Positions 32,410 through 45,018 are shown, numbered from the stretch's first letter. The stretch is DNA of 64,000 bases from Fragilariopsis cylindrus CCMP1102 (GCA_900095095.1 FMBT01000330.1:1-64000); one strand, 5' to 3'. Made by a program: numbers and translations. The notes: generated by a model from the letters alone, not told the origin.

Positions 32410-33182
32410 CTTTTCTTTTCGTCGCGATGATACAGTAAATCGTGTTTTGATTTATTAGAAGGGAAGAGAAAAATATCTATACAGTATTACAAGTTGCTAT
32501 CCGGGTTCAATTCAATTCAATTCAATTCAATTCAATTCAATTCAATTCGGTCGAAGCGCGAAGCAATCGAAGCTTAAAGGGAAGGCGAAGTTTAGAAAAA
32601 TAATATTTTAAAGCATCAACAGTATGGAAGTATAAGAATAACCACACTAGATTGTAATATCAAGTTTTTCACCAGTAGGTCTGGGATTGCAGCAGCAGGA
32701 TGATGATTGAAGCCGCTGCTAGTTAGAGATATTAATAGTGTTGTCTAGACTCAATAAGAAATGAGTGTATTCTTGTATTCTTGCTTCTACGATGCAACGA
32801 CATTGCTTGCGTTTTCGCTGTTGTCTGTTGTTACAAACATTCTTTATGTAAAAAGGTGTTGTGTGATCAATCTCTCTAATCGCTGATCGTTATTAACGGT
32901 TGCGCGGGGCGATACAAAATGTGAGGGCATGTAAATGTGGCGCGCAGTTTCGCTCACGAGAACGGTATAAGGACGGACGGACCTCTCACCTCGGGAACGA
33001 ACAACACAGCAACATTCATTTTCAATTTTTTTATTCCTTGACCATGATGAATGACGACGACATAAATATTTATTTGTAGTTTGACTAACATCGAAACATA
33101 CTAGTAAGACAGAGATATTATTTGCCATTCAGCAGCAGCAGCAGCAACAACAACAACAACACCACCAACAACAACAGCAAGA
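32410..33182. other. Divergent intergenic region with (TTCAA)n and CAG/CAA runs
   Basis: Between two divergent genes. A (TTCAA)n microsatellite lies at 32506-32548 and a CAG/CAA-rich 5' UTR-like run at about 33129-33180, directly before the ATG at 33183. No protein frame supported. Confidence 0.5.
32506..32548. repeat. (TTCAA)n microsatellite
   Basis: Eight to nine perfect 5-bp units. Confidence 0.9.
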
Positions 33183-34360
33183 ATGATGACGATTACCGAA
33201 GCCCGTGAGGAAGTTAGTAAATGTGATCAAGAAATACAATCGATTAAAGCGGCATTACGAGGGATTGGGAATGTAAATTCATCGGAAACAAATGAATTAA
33301 AAATTGAATTTTCTAAGGTACGTCATCGTCGTCGTCGTCGTTTTCATTTTCATTTTCATTCTATTATATTTCCTATTTGTATTTGTATCTATATTGATTC
33401 CTCGATTCAATTCAATTCATTTATCTTACAACTTTTCTGTTGTGATTTTATTCTTCTGGTACGGTAATATTTATCTATTTAAATTTGCATATATATATAC
33501 AAAAGGTTGAAGGATTACCAGAAACAGCAAAACCAATAATTTCCTTACAATTATCAGCATCCACTAACGGTGATGATGGTAAATTAGCAGTAGGTGAAAT
33601 GATTTCATTTGGTGGCGTTGATACGTCTATGGCTATATTAACAATTGATTCTGTGAATGATGCTGATATTCCATTAGGTACAGTACCATCAGGAGATGAA
33701 TCAATTGAAATTGCACCATTATGTGTATTAGATGATCCTAAAAATCCAAAAGATGAATACATAACGGATGTACCGATTGTTATCGTTGCTGCTTCTGCTT
33801 CTGCTGCGCCTGCTTCTGCTGAAACTGAAACTGAAACTGATAAAACCGACGAAAGTGCGACGGCAACCACTGAGAACAATGATGAAGTAGTAGTAACAAA
33901 TACTGAACCTGTTATTTGTACAGTAACTTTAAAAGTGACATACAAACCATCTGCAAAAGATCAACGCGAAGAATTGTATGATTTATTAAATAAAACAAGT
34001 CAACGAAAGGCAACAGCCCTATCAGAATTACGTAAACTTTCTACTACGAAAGCAGCAGCAGCAGCAGCAGCATCTAGTAGTAGTACCGCAGTAACTAAAC
34101 CTTCTGGTGTAAAGTCTGGATTTTTAAATAAGGGAGGAGCTAATAAAAAGAGTACTATCAATGATGAGGAAAATGATAATAATAAAGGATTCGTATCAAA
34201 AGTTAAAAATTGGTATGGACGGTTTGTAACAGGTCCTGAATCGATCGTAATGAAAACTGCATTTTGGGGTGTTGTTACAAAAGATTTTTGGATCTTCTTT
34301 GGTGCTGTTGGATTCTTTCATTTTAATGGACATGTATTAGCATTACCACCACCCGTTTAA
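33183..34360 (+). CDS. Tail-anchored-like protein with N-terminal coiled coil, unknown function
   Basis: Two exons: 33183-33317 and 33506-34360. The 188-bp intron (GTACGT...AAAAG) falls exactly between codons, and joining gives FSK-VEGLPETAKP; the total is 329 residues. The N-terminal 45 residues form a short helix (EAREEVSKCDQEIQSIKAAL). A beta-rich segment with VGEMISFGGVDTSMAILTID and an acidic low-complexity stretch follows. The C-terminal part has VKSGFLNKG, then KVKNWYGRFVTGPESIVMKT and a hydrophobic end (FWGVVTKDFWIFFGAVGFFHF) that could anchor in a membrane. No known catalytic motif. I do not recognise the family. Confidence 0.7.
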
Positions 34361-35236
34361 ATAAAATATAAATATAAATCTTAAATAATATAAATAAATC
34401 AATTGAAGTAAATATATAATATTAGAAGTAACTTAAAACAATTGAAGTAAATATATCGATCAAAAAATATATACTGTACAGTAATAAACTCTGTTATTTA
34501 ATGGGTTAGCAAAATAATAGTATAGTATCGAAACCTTTGACAAGATGAAAGCAATGTCATTTTAAAGCCAAAATGACTAACTTTTGACTGAGAGGATATT
34601 GTATATCTGTTTTTTTACATCCACCTAGCTATCATCTTATTGCAGTGTGTGATAAAAACAACTATGAGAAATCACAAATGAGTATTTCTATCTTGGTTTA
34701 TATGTTACTACAGTAGGTCTTTAAAATTAAAGTATGATAACCTAAAAGAAAGACCTTTCATCCTTTTGTCTCTGTTTGTTCGGTCAGTGATCTATTCTTC
34801 TACTAGCTGGTATACGAGGTATACATACTATGTATACCTACATACATTGGAGACATATGATATACTAACATAGTCTTCCTTTTCTAGCTTAATACAGTAC
34901 TCAGCTGCTTATCCATCCCCTTTGGGGGTCTACTAGTAGCATACTAGTTGTATCTGATGACAGGTAAGTAATTCGCTTGATAATCAATCCTATAAACCTA
35001 GAATGCCGCAATAGAAGCTCCTTATAATTATTGTATGGCAGTTGGTATTGCCTTAGCTAGCAAAACTATCAATTTCTCTTGGGAGGAATGCAGGCTAGCA
35101 GACATCATCAGTAATAACATGGCCTCTTCATTTATAATGCTAATCAGTCACATAAAGTACGATGCTTCCTTTCCTCACATTAATATCTAAAACTTATTAG
35201 ATCACATTGCCTATTGCATTTTCAAATATTATATCT

Positions 35237-35273
<37 letters not shown>

Positions 35274-36166
35274 CTGTAACGCACGGTCCATCACACAAAC
35301 TACAGTATTACAACAGCATTTTTCAAGAAGGCTAATAGTCGCGGAAGCGTGAAATAAGTGATCAAAAGTAGGGAAGTTCATGATGGGGGAAATCAAAGAA
35401 TAATAATAATATGTTTCCTTGACATCTGAGAACAAACGTGGCTGGTTCAACGGCAGGCACCCACGCGCTTCACGGATATGATTTTCACGATTGACCAATC
35501 AAGTTTATTGATTTTCTGATGTGCTATTTATTTATTTAACAAATGTCATTGTTGGCGACTATTGACGCCATTTTTTCGTGATTACACCAATCAGAACAAG
35601 GCATCCATACACTTCTCGAAGTAAAAAAAGCGTGAAGTAAAAAAATTCTACGTATTCTTCACGTAAAACAAGATTTTATTCGAATAAAGAACAAATCTTT
35701 TTTTTCTATAACTGCACTCAGCACAGTCTCACCTCCCTCACCTCACCTCATCAATCACTCAGCCACGAGGAACCTACGCGGTACCGCACGTAAAAATTCA
35801 GACTGTCTCACTACTGAAGAAGAACACAACAACGCATTGCAGAGAGAACTAACATTAACTTACTCCCAATCACAATATTCAAAATAGATGACATAATACA
35901 TTGTAATACTTGAACTATACTAACAGAAACAAACATATAATATAATACACTGCCATACTTGAACCTATCAGGAACGAACACATAACATATTCATTGCATC
36001 TAAAAGATACCACTACTTCATCTACAACTATTCATTGATTGCTTTCATTTTTCTTCAAGAACTTGCCAACACACACTATATCTTTACCCGAACCAAGGTC
36101 GATATCATCCTATTGATTTACTCTCTCTCTATCACAAGCACATAATCACTACAACAAAACATTAAA
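34361..36166. other. 1.8-kb intergenic region, no gene seen
   Basis: AT-rich. It contains two copies of 'caattgaagtaaatata' near 34400 and 34440, an (ATCA)n microsatellite at 35236-35271 and small direct repeats of 'gtgaagtaaaaaaa' near 35590-35645. The last 300 bp are probably the promoter and 5' UTR of the CX9C gene. No coding frame is convincing. Confidence 0.5.
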
Positions 36167-36475
36167 ATGGCAACACGTATGGCATCCTCAACGGCAACGG
36201 CAACCTTAACAAAGCAAGCGAGTACTAATCAAGCAATTACATCGCGCGCCGCGTATCATTCTACAACAAGTACAACACAATCAAGTGCACAACAGATACC
36301 GAATAGATTTACACAAGCTTTCCAAGAAATGAAAGAAGTATGTCCAAATTCTATATCAATATATGCATCATGTGTACTTGAAACAGAACGATCTGGACAA
36401 TCTGTATCACAACATTCATGTTCCAAAGAATTTAGACAAGTAAAAGCTTGTTTTCGTAAAGTACGTGGATTTTAG
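36167..36475 (+). CDS. Small twin-CX9C mitochondrial protein, NDUFAF8-like
   Basis: 102 residues, intronless, ATG at 36167. The first about 45 residues are rich in Ser, Thr, Ala and Arg without acidic residues, as in a mitochondrial presequence. Two CX9C motifs follow: C-PNSISIYAS-C and C-SKEFRQVKA-C, separated by 15 residues. The second motif and its tail (CSKEFRQVKACFRKVRGF) resemble the end of NDUFAF8 (C17orf89), a complex I assembly factor. Other small CX9C proteins of the intermembrane space fold through the MIA pathway and would look similar, so the family is confident and the exact orthology is not. Confidence 0.68.
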   Translation: MATRMASSTATATLTKQASTNQAITSRAAYHSTTSTTQSSAQQIPNRFTQAFQEMKEVCPNSISIYASCVLETERSGQSVSQHSCSKEFRQVKACFRKVRGF

Positions 36476-36993
36476 ATTATTGATTGATTTGGTGAAAAAC
36501 AAAACAAAACAAACACTGCTCTATTGCCTGCCTGCCTGGGGTTACTGCTTAACTTCTACATACATACAACCACTTCACACACAAACACATCCATCATTTT
36601 GGATCTATCTATCTGGTTTGTTTCTAATTTCGATTGATTCTGGGAGAATCAATCGATTAACTAACTAACATAAGGATCCTCTGTACATCTACGCAAACGA
36701 ATATACATACTACTACAGTACTATATTACTGCATATACATTATACATTCTATATATAACTTGAGAAGTAAATATATAATCTTAACAAAAAAGTAAACTAC
36801 TTATGTATCATCCACAATTTACAATATATTCTGTTGACTTGTACGTAGGAACGTGTAGTAAGTTTGTGTAGCTATCTAGAAGATTTACTATCTATATCAT
36901 TGTATATTTCTTTTATGTTTACAATTCGACGACAGTATTATTCATCTCTGATGAACTATCACTCACAAAAATAATGATACCAAGTATGTTCTG

Positions 36994-38253
36994 CTAATCT
37001 AAGAAAGCAAGAAGTTTTTTAGCTATTTCCATCCCCAAAAAGCAAGACGCGTTTGCGGGGAATGCACCTGTGGTCGTAGATGGGATGGAGTTAGAAAAAA
37101 GTTGTAGTGAGGACACAAAAAACGGCCTAACCAACACACACACACGCTATACAAAAACAAAACCAAACTTACGTATCATAGCAGGACGGAATCCACTTAA
37201 TAATGCACCATATCCTTCTTCTTTAACTAATGTACGATATACATCTCTCATACCATTAGGATATTTACCATCTGGTGCTGTTTGATATCTAGACTTTAAT
37301 GTATCAGGAATTATCATTGTCATCCAGCATGCCATACCAGCAAATCCACCTGCTGTCATGATAGCAAATGGTGATAAATGAGATGGATCATCAATACCTT
37401 GCCATTGAACTAAGCTACGTTTGATTACCTCATACGTTCCGAACCATGCGATCGACCCTGGTACGTCTCTCATTAATGTTAACATCGTTCCTTTATACAA
37501 GGATGAGATACCACCAGATTTATATACTTTACTAGCACAATCAATCATTCCAGTATATCGCGGTTGTTGTGTCTGTGTCTGTGACTTTAACGCAGACGTT
37601 GTATTCGTATTCATATTCGTATTCGTCTTTGTTTTCGTTGCTATTGTTGCTGTTTGGACTTGCAGTAAACATTTAATCCGTTCTGATGGTGTCATGACTG
37701 CGATCATAGGTAATGCTGATAATCCACCAGCAATCATAATCTCTGGTATCGTTAATGGTCTTTTTGTTATAGTATTATCATTATCATTATCATATTTATT
37801 GATTTTCCGTACAATTATTTGTCCCATATCATATCCCCAAAAACTTATTGCGTAAATTGGTGTTGAGGCTACTAGCGGCGCCGACACTCCACGATACACT
37901 CCACGTATACCTTCTGTTCGTAGCGTCTTACTTAATGCAGCAAATACACCAACATTTGCTCCACCACTCGTACTTGTTTGCATCCGTACTTTTATTAGAT
38001 CAAAAGGATGACCAACGAATACAGCTGCAACACCACCAACTCCACCAGCTAAAAAACTTTTCAATGATGATTTAAAACTACTACTACTACTACTACTACT
38101 TGATGACGATGATGCCGATGTAGCCATCATTAATGATGATGTAGATGAGGAGACTACTTGTTGCTCTATTGACACTACAGGTAACACGGAAAAACCCTTA
38201 TTTTCGTATTGGGTTTGCCGCTGTCGTCGTCTATATTGATCTCTTTGTTCCAT
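36994..38253 (-). CDS. Mitochondrial carrier family protein, carnitine/acylcarnitine carrier-like
   Basis: Two exons on the minus strand: 38253-37173 and 37067-36994, joined across a 105-bp intron (GTAAGT...CACAG), giving 384 residues. Without splicing the last helix is lost; with it the end reads FRPAMIRAFPANASCFLGME, the normal carrier C-terminus. Three repeats carry the carrier signatures: HPFDLIKVRMQ, TPSERIKCLLQ and IPDTLKSRYQ, each followed by a glycine-containing helix (GVYRGVSAPL, SLYKGTMLTL, ALLSGFRPAM). The second signature, with ER, and the MLTLMRDVPGS stretch are as in carnitine/acylcarnitine and ornithine-type carriers. The N-terminus has a Ser-rich extension. Substrate is inferred only from family resemblance. 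Confidence 0.82.
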
Positions 38254-38885
38254 CGTCGTTGTCGTCGTCGTCGTTGTTGTCGATGTCGTCGTACTATTTC
38301 TACTGTTACTGATAATTGATTGATTCTTCCTTTAGTAATTTCGATTCAATCCGATGTTCAATGTATGTGATGTGTGGAGTTCAAGCTGTCAGATGCTGAT
38401 CGTATTTAGTGTGTTCTTTTCGAACTTCTTTACCTGAGGGAGAAGATAACTCAAATAGTGATGGAGGAAGTTTGAGAAAGGTAATAGAAACAGATATAAT
38501 AATAGTAAATGTTGTTACTACTATTGCATGTGCAAGATGTTCATTTTTTTTGTTGGCTTCCTGAGCCATCGAGAAATTTTTCAATTTTGAATCAAGTATT
38601 GTGAGTCACTAGTTCAGAGGTCGTGAAACTTTTTTATTCGGAAATTCTCTGTTGTTACTAATTCGTATGTATGTCATACCGTATCTTATCAACGGAATAA
38701 AAATGACCGAAGTCCCGGATTGCGAAGAAGGAGAAGATCTACTGTGCTAGCTAGCTAGCTAATATGTGTACGACCATATCCCTCGCCCTACAGTCTTGAT
38801 TACACTGAGTAGAAGAGTAGAACCTTAAATGTACAAATTTTACAACCAAAACCATACTGTAGTTGTGATTACGAAAAGAGAAACC
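38254..38885. other. Divergent intergenic region
   Basis: Upstream of the carrier (minus) and the small secreted protein (plus). A CTAG run (gctagctagctag) lies at about 38747-38760. No gene seen. Confidence 0.4.
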
Positions 38886-39152
38886 ATGAAAGTCGCTGCT
38901 ATTGTCCTCGTCAGTATCTCGTTCTGTGTTGTGTGGTACCCGTCTGCTGTCGCCGCTGATACTAAACCTAAAACCAATCATAGAAGGGTTCGCAAAGTGT
39001 TAGTCGTAGATTTGGACAATCACAGCGAATCATCGAATATTGACAATTCCGCCGTTGCTAGAGCAGGTGATCTAGCAGAAGAAGAAGAAGATCCTGGAGA
39101 GTTTTTGTTTTGGGCGCGGGATCTAGAAGGATCGTTCGGATCTATGCAATAA
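38886..39152 (+). CDS. Small secreted protein, unknown function
   Basis: 88 residues from the ATG at 38886. I prefer this start to one 57 bases upstream because it gives a textbook signal peptide (MKVAAIVLVSISFCVVWYPS, then AVAA before ADTK). The mature part is about 60 residues: a basic RRVRKVLVVDLDN segment that might be a processing or propeptide region, then an acidic tail DLAEEEEDPGEFLFWARDLEG. It has no cysteines after the signal peptide. A partial, broken copy of its 5' end lies about 570 bp downstream. Confidence 0.55.
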   Translation: MKVAAIVLVSISFCVVWYPSAVAADTKPKTNHRRVRKVLVVDLDNHSESSNIDNSAVARAGDLAEEEEDPGEFLFWARDLEGSFGSMQ

Positions 39153-39289
39153 GAATTAAATAGTAAACTTTAGGATTATCTTGTTAAACAACCCACCTTT
39201 CTAATAGAAGTAAGATCCATTCACAGAAGATCTACTTTTAGCTAATTGTAGGACTAATACAGGTAGTAGTATGTGAATGAAAAAAAAGA

Positions 39290-39500
39290 TCAAAAACGCC
39301 ACACCCCCACGACCCCCACAAAGTTACGAACCTGGTTCTCCCCTACAATCTTGATTACACAGATTAGACCTTGCTACTGTACAATGTCATCGTGATAGTA
39401 ATTAACTCTTTTACGCAAGAAAATTATACTGTAGTTGTAATACGAATAAAGAAATATGAAAATCGCCACACCCCCACGAAATTACGAACCTGGTGACATT
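39290..39500 (+). pseudogene. Partial duplicated 5' end of the small secreted gene
   Basis: cttgattacac with flanking bases (38797 and 39349), an actgtagttgt stretch (about 38860 and 39430) and atgaaa-tcgc (38886 and about 39457) recur in the same order and spacing. The second ATG continues into a different short frame with no signal peptide. A further stretch, cgccacacccccacga, occurs at about 39297 and 39463. Confidence 0.6.
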
Positions 39501-39827
39501 ACCAGGAAGAAGCACTGTTGTGGAATTTCAACATCGACAACAGATAGAATACCTATGGTGTAGTATCAAGTTTTCTATAAGAAGGTGACTATAAAATATT
39601 GTTTAGTCTTTAACTTGAAAGCATTGCAAATGAATGGAAATATCGACTCATAATACATGAGCCTCATGTACTTGTACTACCCTCTGGTTTTTCAACTTCA
39701 ACGCGGGACATGAGACGAGTATTGCGTCACTTTTCGGCTGATTAAATTAAATTGTATTATATTAAATTCTTATCGTATCGTTAGAATACTAATTGTTGTT
39801 GTCGTTCTTCCTATCCTCTCTCTGATC

Positions 39828-42580
39828 TTAAACGATTTGGACATTTTCCATCTCATTTTCGGTCAAGATACCTGATTGGTTGTTAACGTAATCTTCGACA
39901 TCTTCTAATGAATTGTTGTCGTTTTTATTGGATTGACTTGTTGTTGTGACAGAACCAGATGCACCATCCTCTTCGTCTAAAGCGCCTTGCACGTCAGCAA
40001 TCGTCTTGCCACCTGTCGACCCTCCACAAAATAGTGCTCGGAGGATGATTAACGCAATTAGTACCACTATAACAATAACGACAGATGATAGTCCGATCAC
40101 TAATCCATTCTTTTGGTATGGTCCTTCACTACTATCAGATGAAACTCCAGATTCTGTGATAGATGATGGATCCTTGTCTACTTTAGGGACATCACTATTT
40201 TTGCCATTCCAAAAATCAACATCGTCATCAGACAGTAAGTATTCACAATGATCACCGCTATATCCTTGAGGGCAGGTACAACCTGGAGAATCTTCTCCAT
40301 CATTTACCTTGCCTTTACAGATACCATTGTTAACACAGAATGCAAAATTTGCTTTACCCATACCAGGTTGTCCATTTATTGTACAGATATCAGTTGAGGT
40401 GTATTGGCAGAACTTTCCAGCATATCGTTCTACTGCGTCGAATGCATGGTCACAATCGCAGGTGTGGTGTACTTCATCGTCTCCATTACTTCCTCCTTCA
40501 TTTTGAGCGACACATTGTGATCCGTGTAAACAAACATGATCTCCACCAGGACAGATTTCAAGTTTGTGTTCACATTGGATCCCAAAAAATCCAGATGCAC
40601 ACACACAATGCTCGAACAGTTCCGAGTGCTGTGTTGCGTTATATGCGCTCATCTCCTTTCCAAGTTTTTCGATAAGTGAATTATCTTTCAATCCTGTCCG
40701 GCATTGTCCTTCGTTTTGGCACGTCAAACTACATTCACCGTCTTCCTTCTTATGATATTCGCAGATAGGTCCGCTATTTATTATTCAATACGTACGAAAG
40801 AGAAAATCAAACCACCAAACAATTAATTAAGTAGAAACAAATAGGTGAGCGAGATCTGTTTCATTCTATATACCTGAAGCCCGAATAACAAACCAGATAA
40901 ACGTACAAGTGTGCACCAGGACAATCACATCCAAGATGTGGATTATTTGGATCTTTGCATGTACCACCATTCGTACAAAACATTTGTCCATTCGCATGTT
41001 GTTGATGTCCATCATTATCATCATCTTTATTACAGTTATCCGATTCAACATTTTCACAATATTGACCTGCGTAACTAAACCCGTTATGACCAGCAACTCG
41101 GCAATCACATGCAAACGTTGTTTCATCGTTTGAGTTTAGTGTTTGTAAACATTCACCACCATTGAAACAATGTGCACCGCCACAAACTTCACCGGGTACG
41201 TCGCAATTATCTCCAAACCAATCATCGGGACATTTCTATTATAGTACGGGTACATGAATTTGAAAAAAAGAAAAACGGATGATGAGTAAATGACTAGTCA
41301 AACAATACAAAATGAATGAATGATTGAACGTAGCTGTTTTTTTCTAATTGAATCAATAAATCAAGTATACATTTTACTTACACAATATTGATAATTTCCA
41401 TCATGTGAAAGCCAAAAATCTTGATACCGTGCTGTTTCAAAATCTTTTACACCTAATGTACATTGTCCAACTCCACCTATTGTTGGTTGATCGATAGTAC
41501 CATCTTCCCTACCAGTTACTCCACCACATGGTAAAATACATGCTGGTACCTAGATAGTATATATGAAAATAAATCAAATTGTTAGTATTCATTTCTTCCA
41601 ACAATAACGATAACGTCAACAAATATCATTCTTGATCTATATATATATTTTTCTGAACGAAGGAGATATAAACTTACCGAGTTACGTATGAATTCACAAT
41701 GTGCACCACGATGACCTTCTAAACAATCACATGGATGTGCTTTTTTTTCATATCCATCTTTGCAGGTACCTTGTGCTGTACAAAAAACTTGTGAGGTTGG
41801 ATCACATCGTACCGCACCTTCAATTTCACAATATTTACCAAAATAGGGTACATCATTATGTTGTGCGGAGGAACAGTCACAAAATCGTTTATCGATATCA
41901 ATATTGTCATGTGAGCCATCTGTTAATCCATCAATACATTGTCCACCATGATAACAAGTATGTATATTCTCAGTTTCAGTAGCAATAATTGGACATTTTT
42001 TATATTGTCGATTACAACGTAATCCAGTATATCCATCTGGACAATCACAATACCATCCCTCACGATTTGTTGTTTGTAAGAATGTAAATGGTGTCTCACC
42101 AATTTCTTTTGGATGTTCATTAAAATCTGAATTACCCTGTTTGCAGACACCATTATTATTACACTTTAATGGACATGATTCGGCAGCAGTTGTTCCAGCC
42201 GTTGGTGGATCTGTAACGGCAGTTGTTGGAGCGGCAGCAGTAAATGGAACAACAGGAGCAGGAACGGGAGCAGTAGCAGCATTATCGCTGTCGTTATTAC
42301 TGTCATTGCCGTCGTTGTTATCGTTATCGTTATCGTTATCATTTTCGTTATCATTAACATTAAAACTATTATTATCTTTGTTAGTAACCCACCCTAACTT
42401 TTCGTTGTCATTGTTAGTTTGGCCATTCTGCGCTAAAACGGTAGGGGCAGCATCGAATAATATTATTAAACAACCCCAACATGTCAAAATTAGTACAAAT
42501 AAACCTAAATTCGTACTCATCGTAGATTTCATCATCATTCTATCTGTATCTGTTATCCTTCTTCTTCTGCTTTCAATCAA
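39828..42580 (-). CDS. Single-pass membrane protein with nine EGF-like modules
   Basis: Four exons on the minus strand: 42580-41678, 41549-41382, 41235-40874 and 40773-39828, with introns of 128, 146 and 100 bp that all have GT...AG ends. The joined frame has 792 residues. A signal peptide (LGLFVLILTCWGCLIIL) is followed by an Asn/Asp/Ala/Pro-rich stalk and nine EGF-like modules. These fall into three repeats of a three-module unit: one module with a long C-C insert, one ending YFGKYCE, YAGQYCE or YAGKFCQ, and one with FCTNGGTCK-type spacing ending HCEF, ICEY or HCEY. Exon borders fall at unit ends. One transmembrane helix (VIGLSSVVIVIVVLIALIIL) and a short acidic cytoplasmic tail close the protein. 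A surface adhesion or receptor role is inferred. The first Met is at 42580; 42538 is also possible. Confidence 0.82.
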
Positions 42581-42925
42581 TGCGAAGGATACGAAGTGTA
42601 CTGTACTGTACCGGTAATAAAGAATAAAATACTTTTTACTTCTTTCATTCCCCTAATATAGCGTGTAATATTACGTGATTTTCGTTGATTAATTTGAAAT
42701 CTCTCCGACGAGAGTTGGCGTCGACCAGCGGGCCGGGCTTTTTTCTCCTCCTTTTTATTATCAACATTATTAACTTCCGATACCCCCTCCCCCCAACGAC
42801 CCCTGAAACAAAACCCTTAATTGATTAGGATTTTCAAGTTTTTACTTTTGTCATAATAGACAATTTTCTTTTTATCATCATACTTCGAACAAGCAAGCTA
42901 TGTCAAAGATAGAAGCATATAGATA

Positions 42926-43225
42926 ATGACCGGAAAGGCAGCAAGAGCAAGATTAGCAAGACAAGGCATCGATGTAAAAACTGATTTAACCAAGCATCGT
43001 CCTTGTGGTGGTGCTCCAATCAACATCAACATCAACATCGTCGAAAAAAATGAAAGCGACGATGACGATTTGACAGCATTATTGTCATCATCCGTTGACA
43101 ACGATATTATTTCTATACAGATTAAGTTAGAACAATTTGAACAATTCGAACGGGTGAAATACCATCCTCATTTAATTAATAGAAAAGATGTACCAATGGA
43201 TAATCACGGGTCGATGGTGGTTCCT

Positions 43226-43257
<32 letters not shown>

Positions 43258-45018
43258 AATACCTCCTAACAATACTACCATTTCCACTACCAGTACCAAC
43301 ACATCAAAAGATGTAACTAGTAGTGATCACAGAAAAAGCACCAGAATAAGTTCAGATCATAGCTGTGATTTAAGTGAACACAATCTGAGAGGAGAATTTA
43401 CCTTAGATCTCAAATTGTTTCCTACTATTACTACTACTACTAATTTTTCATTATCGATGTTAACGGATTTAGATCTGAGTCGGAATGAAATATGGGATTT
43501 ACCATCCTATGACGCAATGGAAACAATACCAAATCTTCAAAGACTTAATCTATCCAGGAATTGGTTTTCAGAATTACCAATATCTATTGGTAAATTACAT
43601 AAATTACAATATTTGAATGTATCACATAATATGTTACGTTCCTCAAAAGCAGCCTTGTTGTTACTACCACCATCTGCTCTTCTTTCAACAACAGTAACAA
43701 TGATGACCGATAATGATACAATTACTACTAATGATGATGGCAATAAATATGGCAGAAGTAGTAACAATAATGATAGGGGCATTGCTGTTAACGAAATCAA
43801 CAATACCAATACCAATACCAATACCAATACCAATACCAATACGATGGACAAGAACGATAATAACGACGCTGATGTGAATAGTATTATAACCATCCTTCAA
43901 TCATTGGAATGTCTTATAGAATTAGACTTGACATTTAACCAAAAATGTGGTCATCAAAAACTTAAAGATAAAATTGAGAAAGAACTGTACAATAATTCCT
44001 GTGATCTTAAAATGACAATTAATTTTCCTCCACCCAGTCGTCCATCTCCTACCAGTAGTAGTAGTATTACTGAGAATGATGGTGATGGTGATGGCGATAA
44101 TACTGGTGGTGGTGATGCTACTACCACTACATCACGTATACGTGCTGATTTTGTTGGTGCATCAGCAGCGGTACGTAATCCGAATTTATTACGTTCACAA
44201 TTAGAATGTTGGTCCACAACTGCACTTCGACGACGGCTTGTTGCTGATTTTGGACAAGAACCATCTTGTCCAATACAGTGCACAAGAAGTGATGTAATGG
44301 ATCAATTATTATCTTTGTATGCAGAAGAAGAAAAGAATGAGTATGATCACGATATTGAAGATACGAATGGTAATAATAATCAGGGGGTACTACTACTACG
44401 ACGGTCCAATATCAACGTGCACAAAGGAAAATTATTCATACTGATGGGATATTGATTAAAGATGAATCTTTACGTAATGATCTTTTATTAGCATTAAAGG
44501 GATGGAAAGGTAAATGGACAGATAAGAATAATGAACGTACATCAATTAATGCTGAAAATTATATGATATTAACATCACCAGCATCATGGGAAAGTGTGGG
44601 ATTGGGACGAAAGAAACGTTATAAGGCTGAAAAAAAGTTAAATGCACATAAAATATTATGGGATCTTGCAAAATCTGTTATGTCAACAGTTGATGAAGAT
44701 TTTTCTAATCGTTATACAGCATTAGCGGTAACACATAACTTTATTGGTTCCCCACATATTGATCGTCAAAATGTTGGTCCATTTTATGGTTTATCTTTAG
44801 GTGACTTTGATGATAATACTGGTGGGGTTATGGTAGAATGTTCGGCACGAATTGTTGCACATGTTAACACGAAGAACCGGTTAGGCAAGGTCGATGGAAG
44901 ATTTCCACATTGGGTGGCTCCATACGACCACATTCGGAAAGATCGTTACTCGTTGATTTTTTATCAAACTTCAGGAGAATATCAAAAAATTGGACCACCT
45001 ATTTTAAGGAACCATTAA
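42926..45018 (+). CDS. LRR protein fused to a 2OG-Fe(II) oxygenase-like domain
   Basis: The N-terminal part (42926 to about 44380) has leucine-rich repeats LTDLDLSRNEIWDLPS, LQRLNLSRNWFSELP, LQYLNVSHNM and LIELDLTFNQ, broken by Asn/Asp/Thr-rich inserts. A helical linker (NLLRSQLECWSTTALRRRLV) follows. The C-terminal part (to 45018) carries an HxD pair in GSPHIDRQNVGPFYGL, a later AHVN and PHW, and RYSLIFYQTSG. This is the HxD...H...RxS pattern of 2-oxoglutarate/Fe(II) oxygenases. The two parts are in different frames, and the change maps to a G5 run at 44383-44387, with homology-like sequence readable on both sides. I treat it as one gene with either a consensus error or a real frameshift there. 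Substrate unknown; protein or nucleic acid hydroxylation would be typical. Confidence 0.65.

Noticed and set aside
39828-41133. EGF gene as separate single-exon genes
   Set aside because: Consistent GT...AG introns join the pieces in frame into one protein with a signal peptide at one end and a membrane helix at the other.
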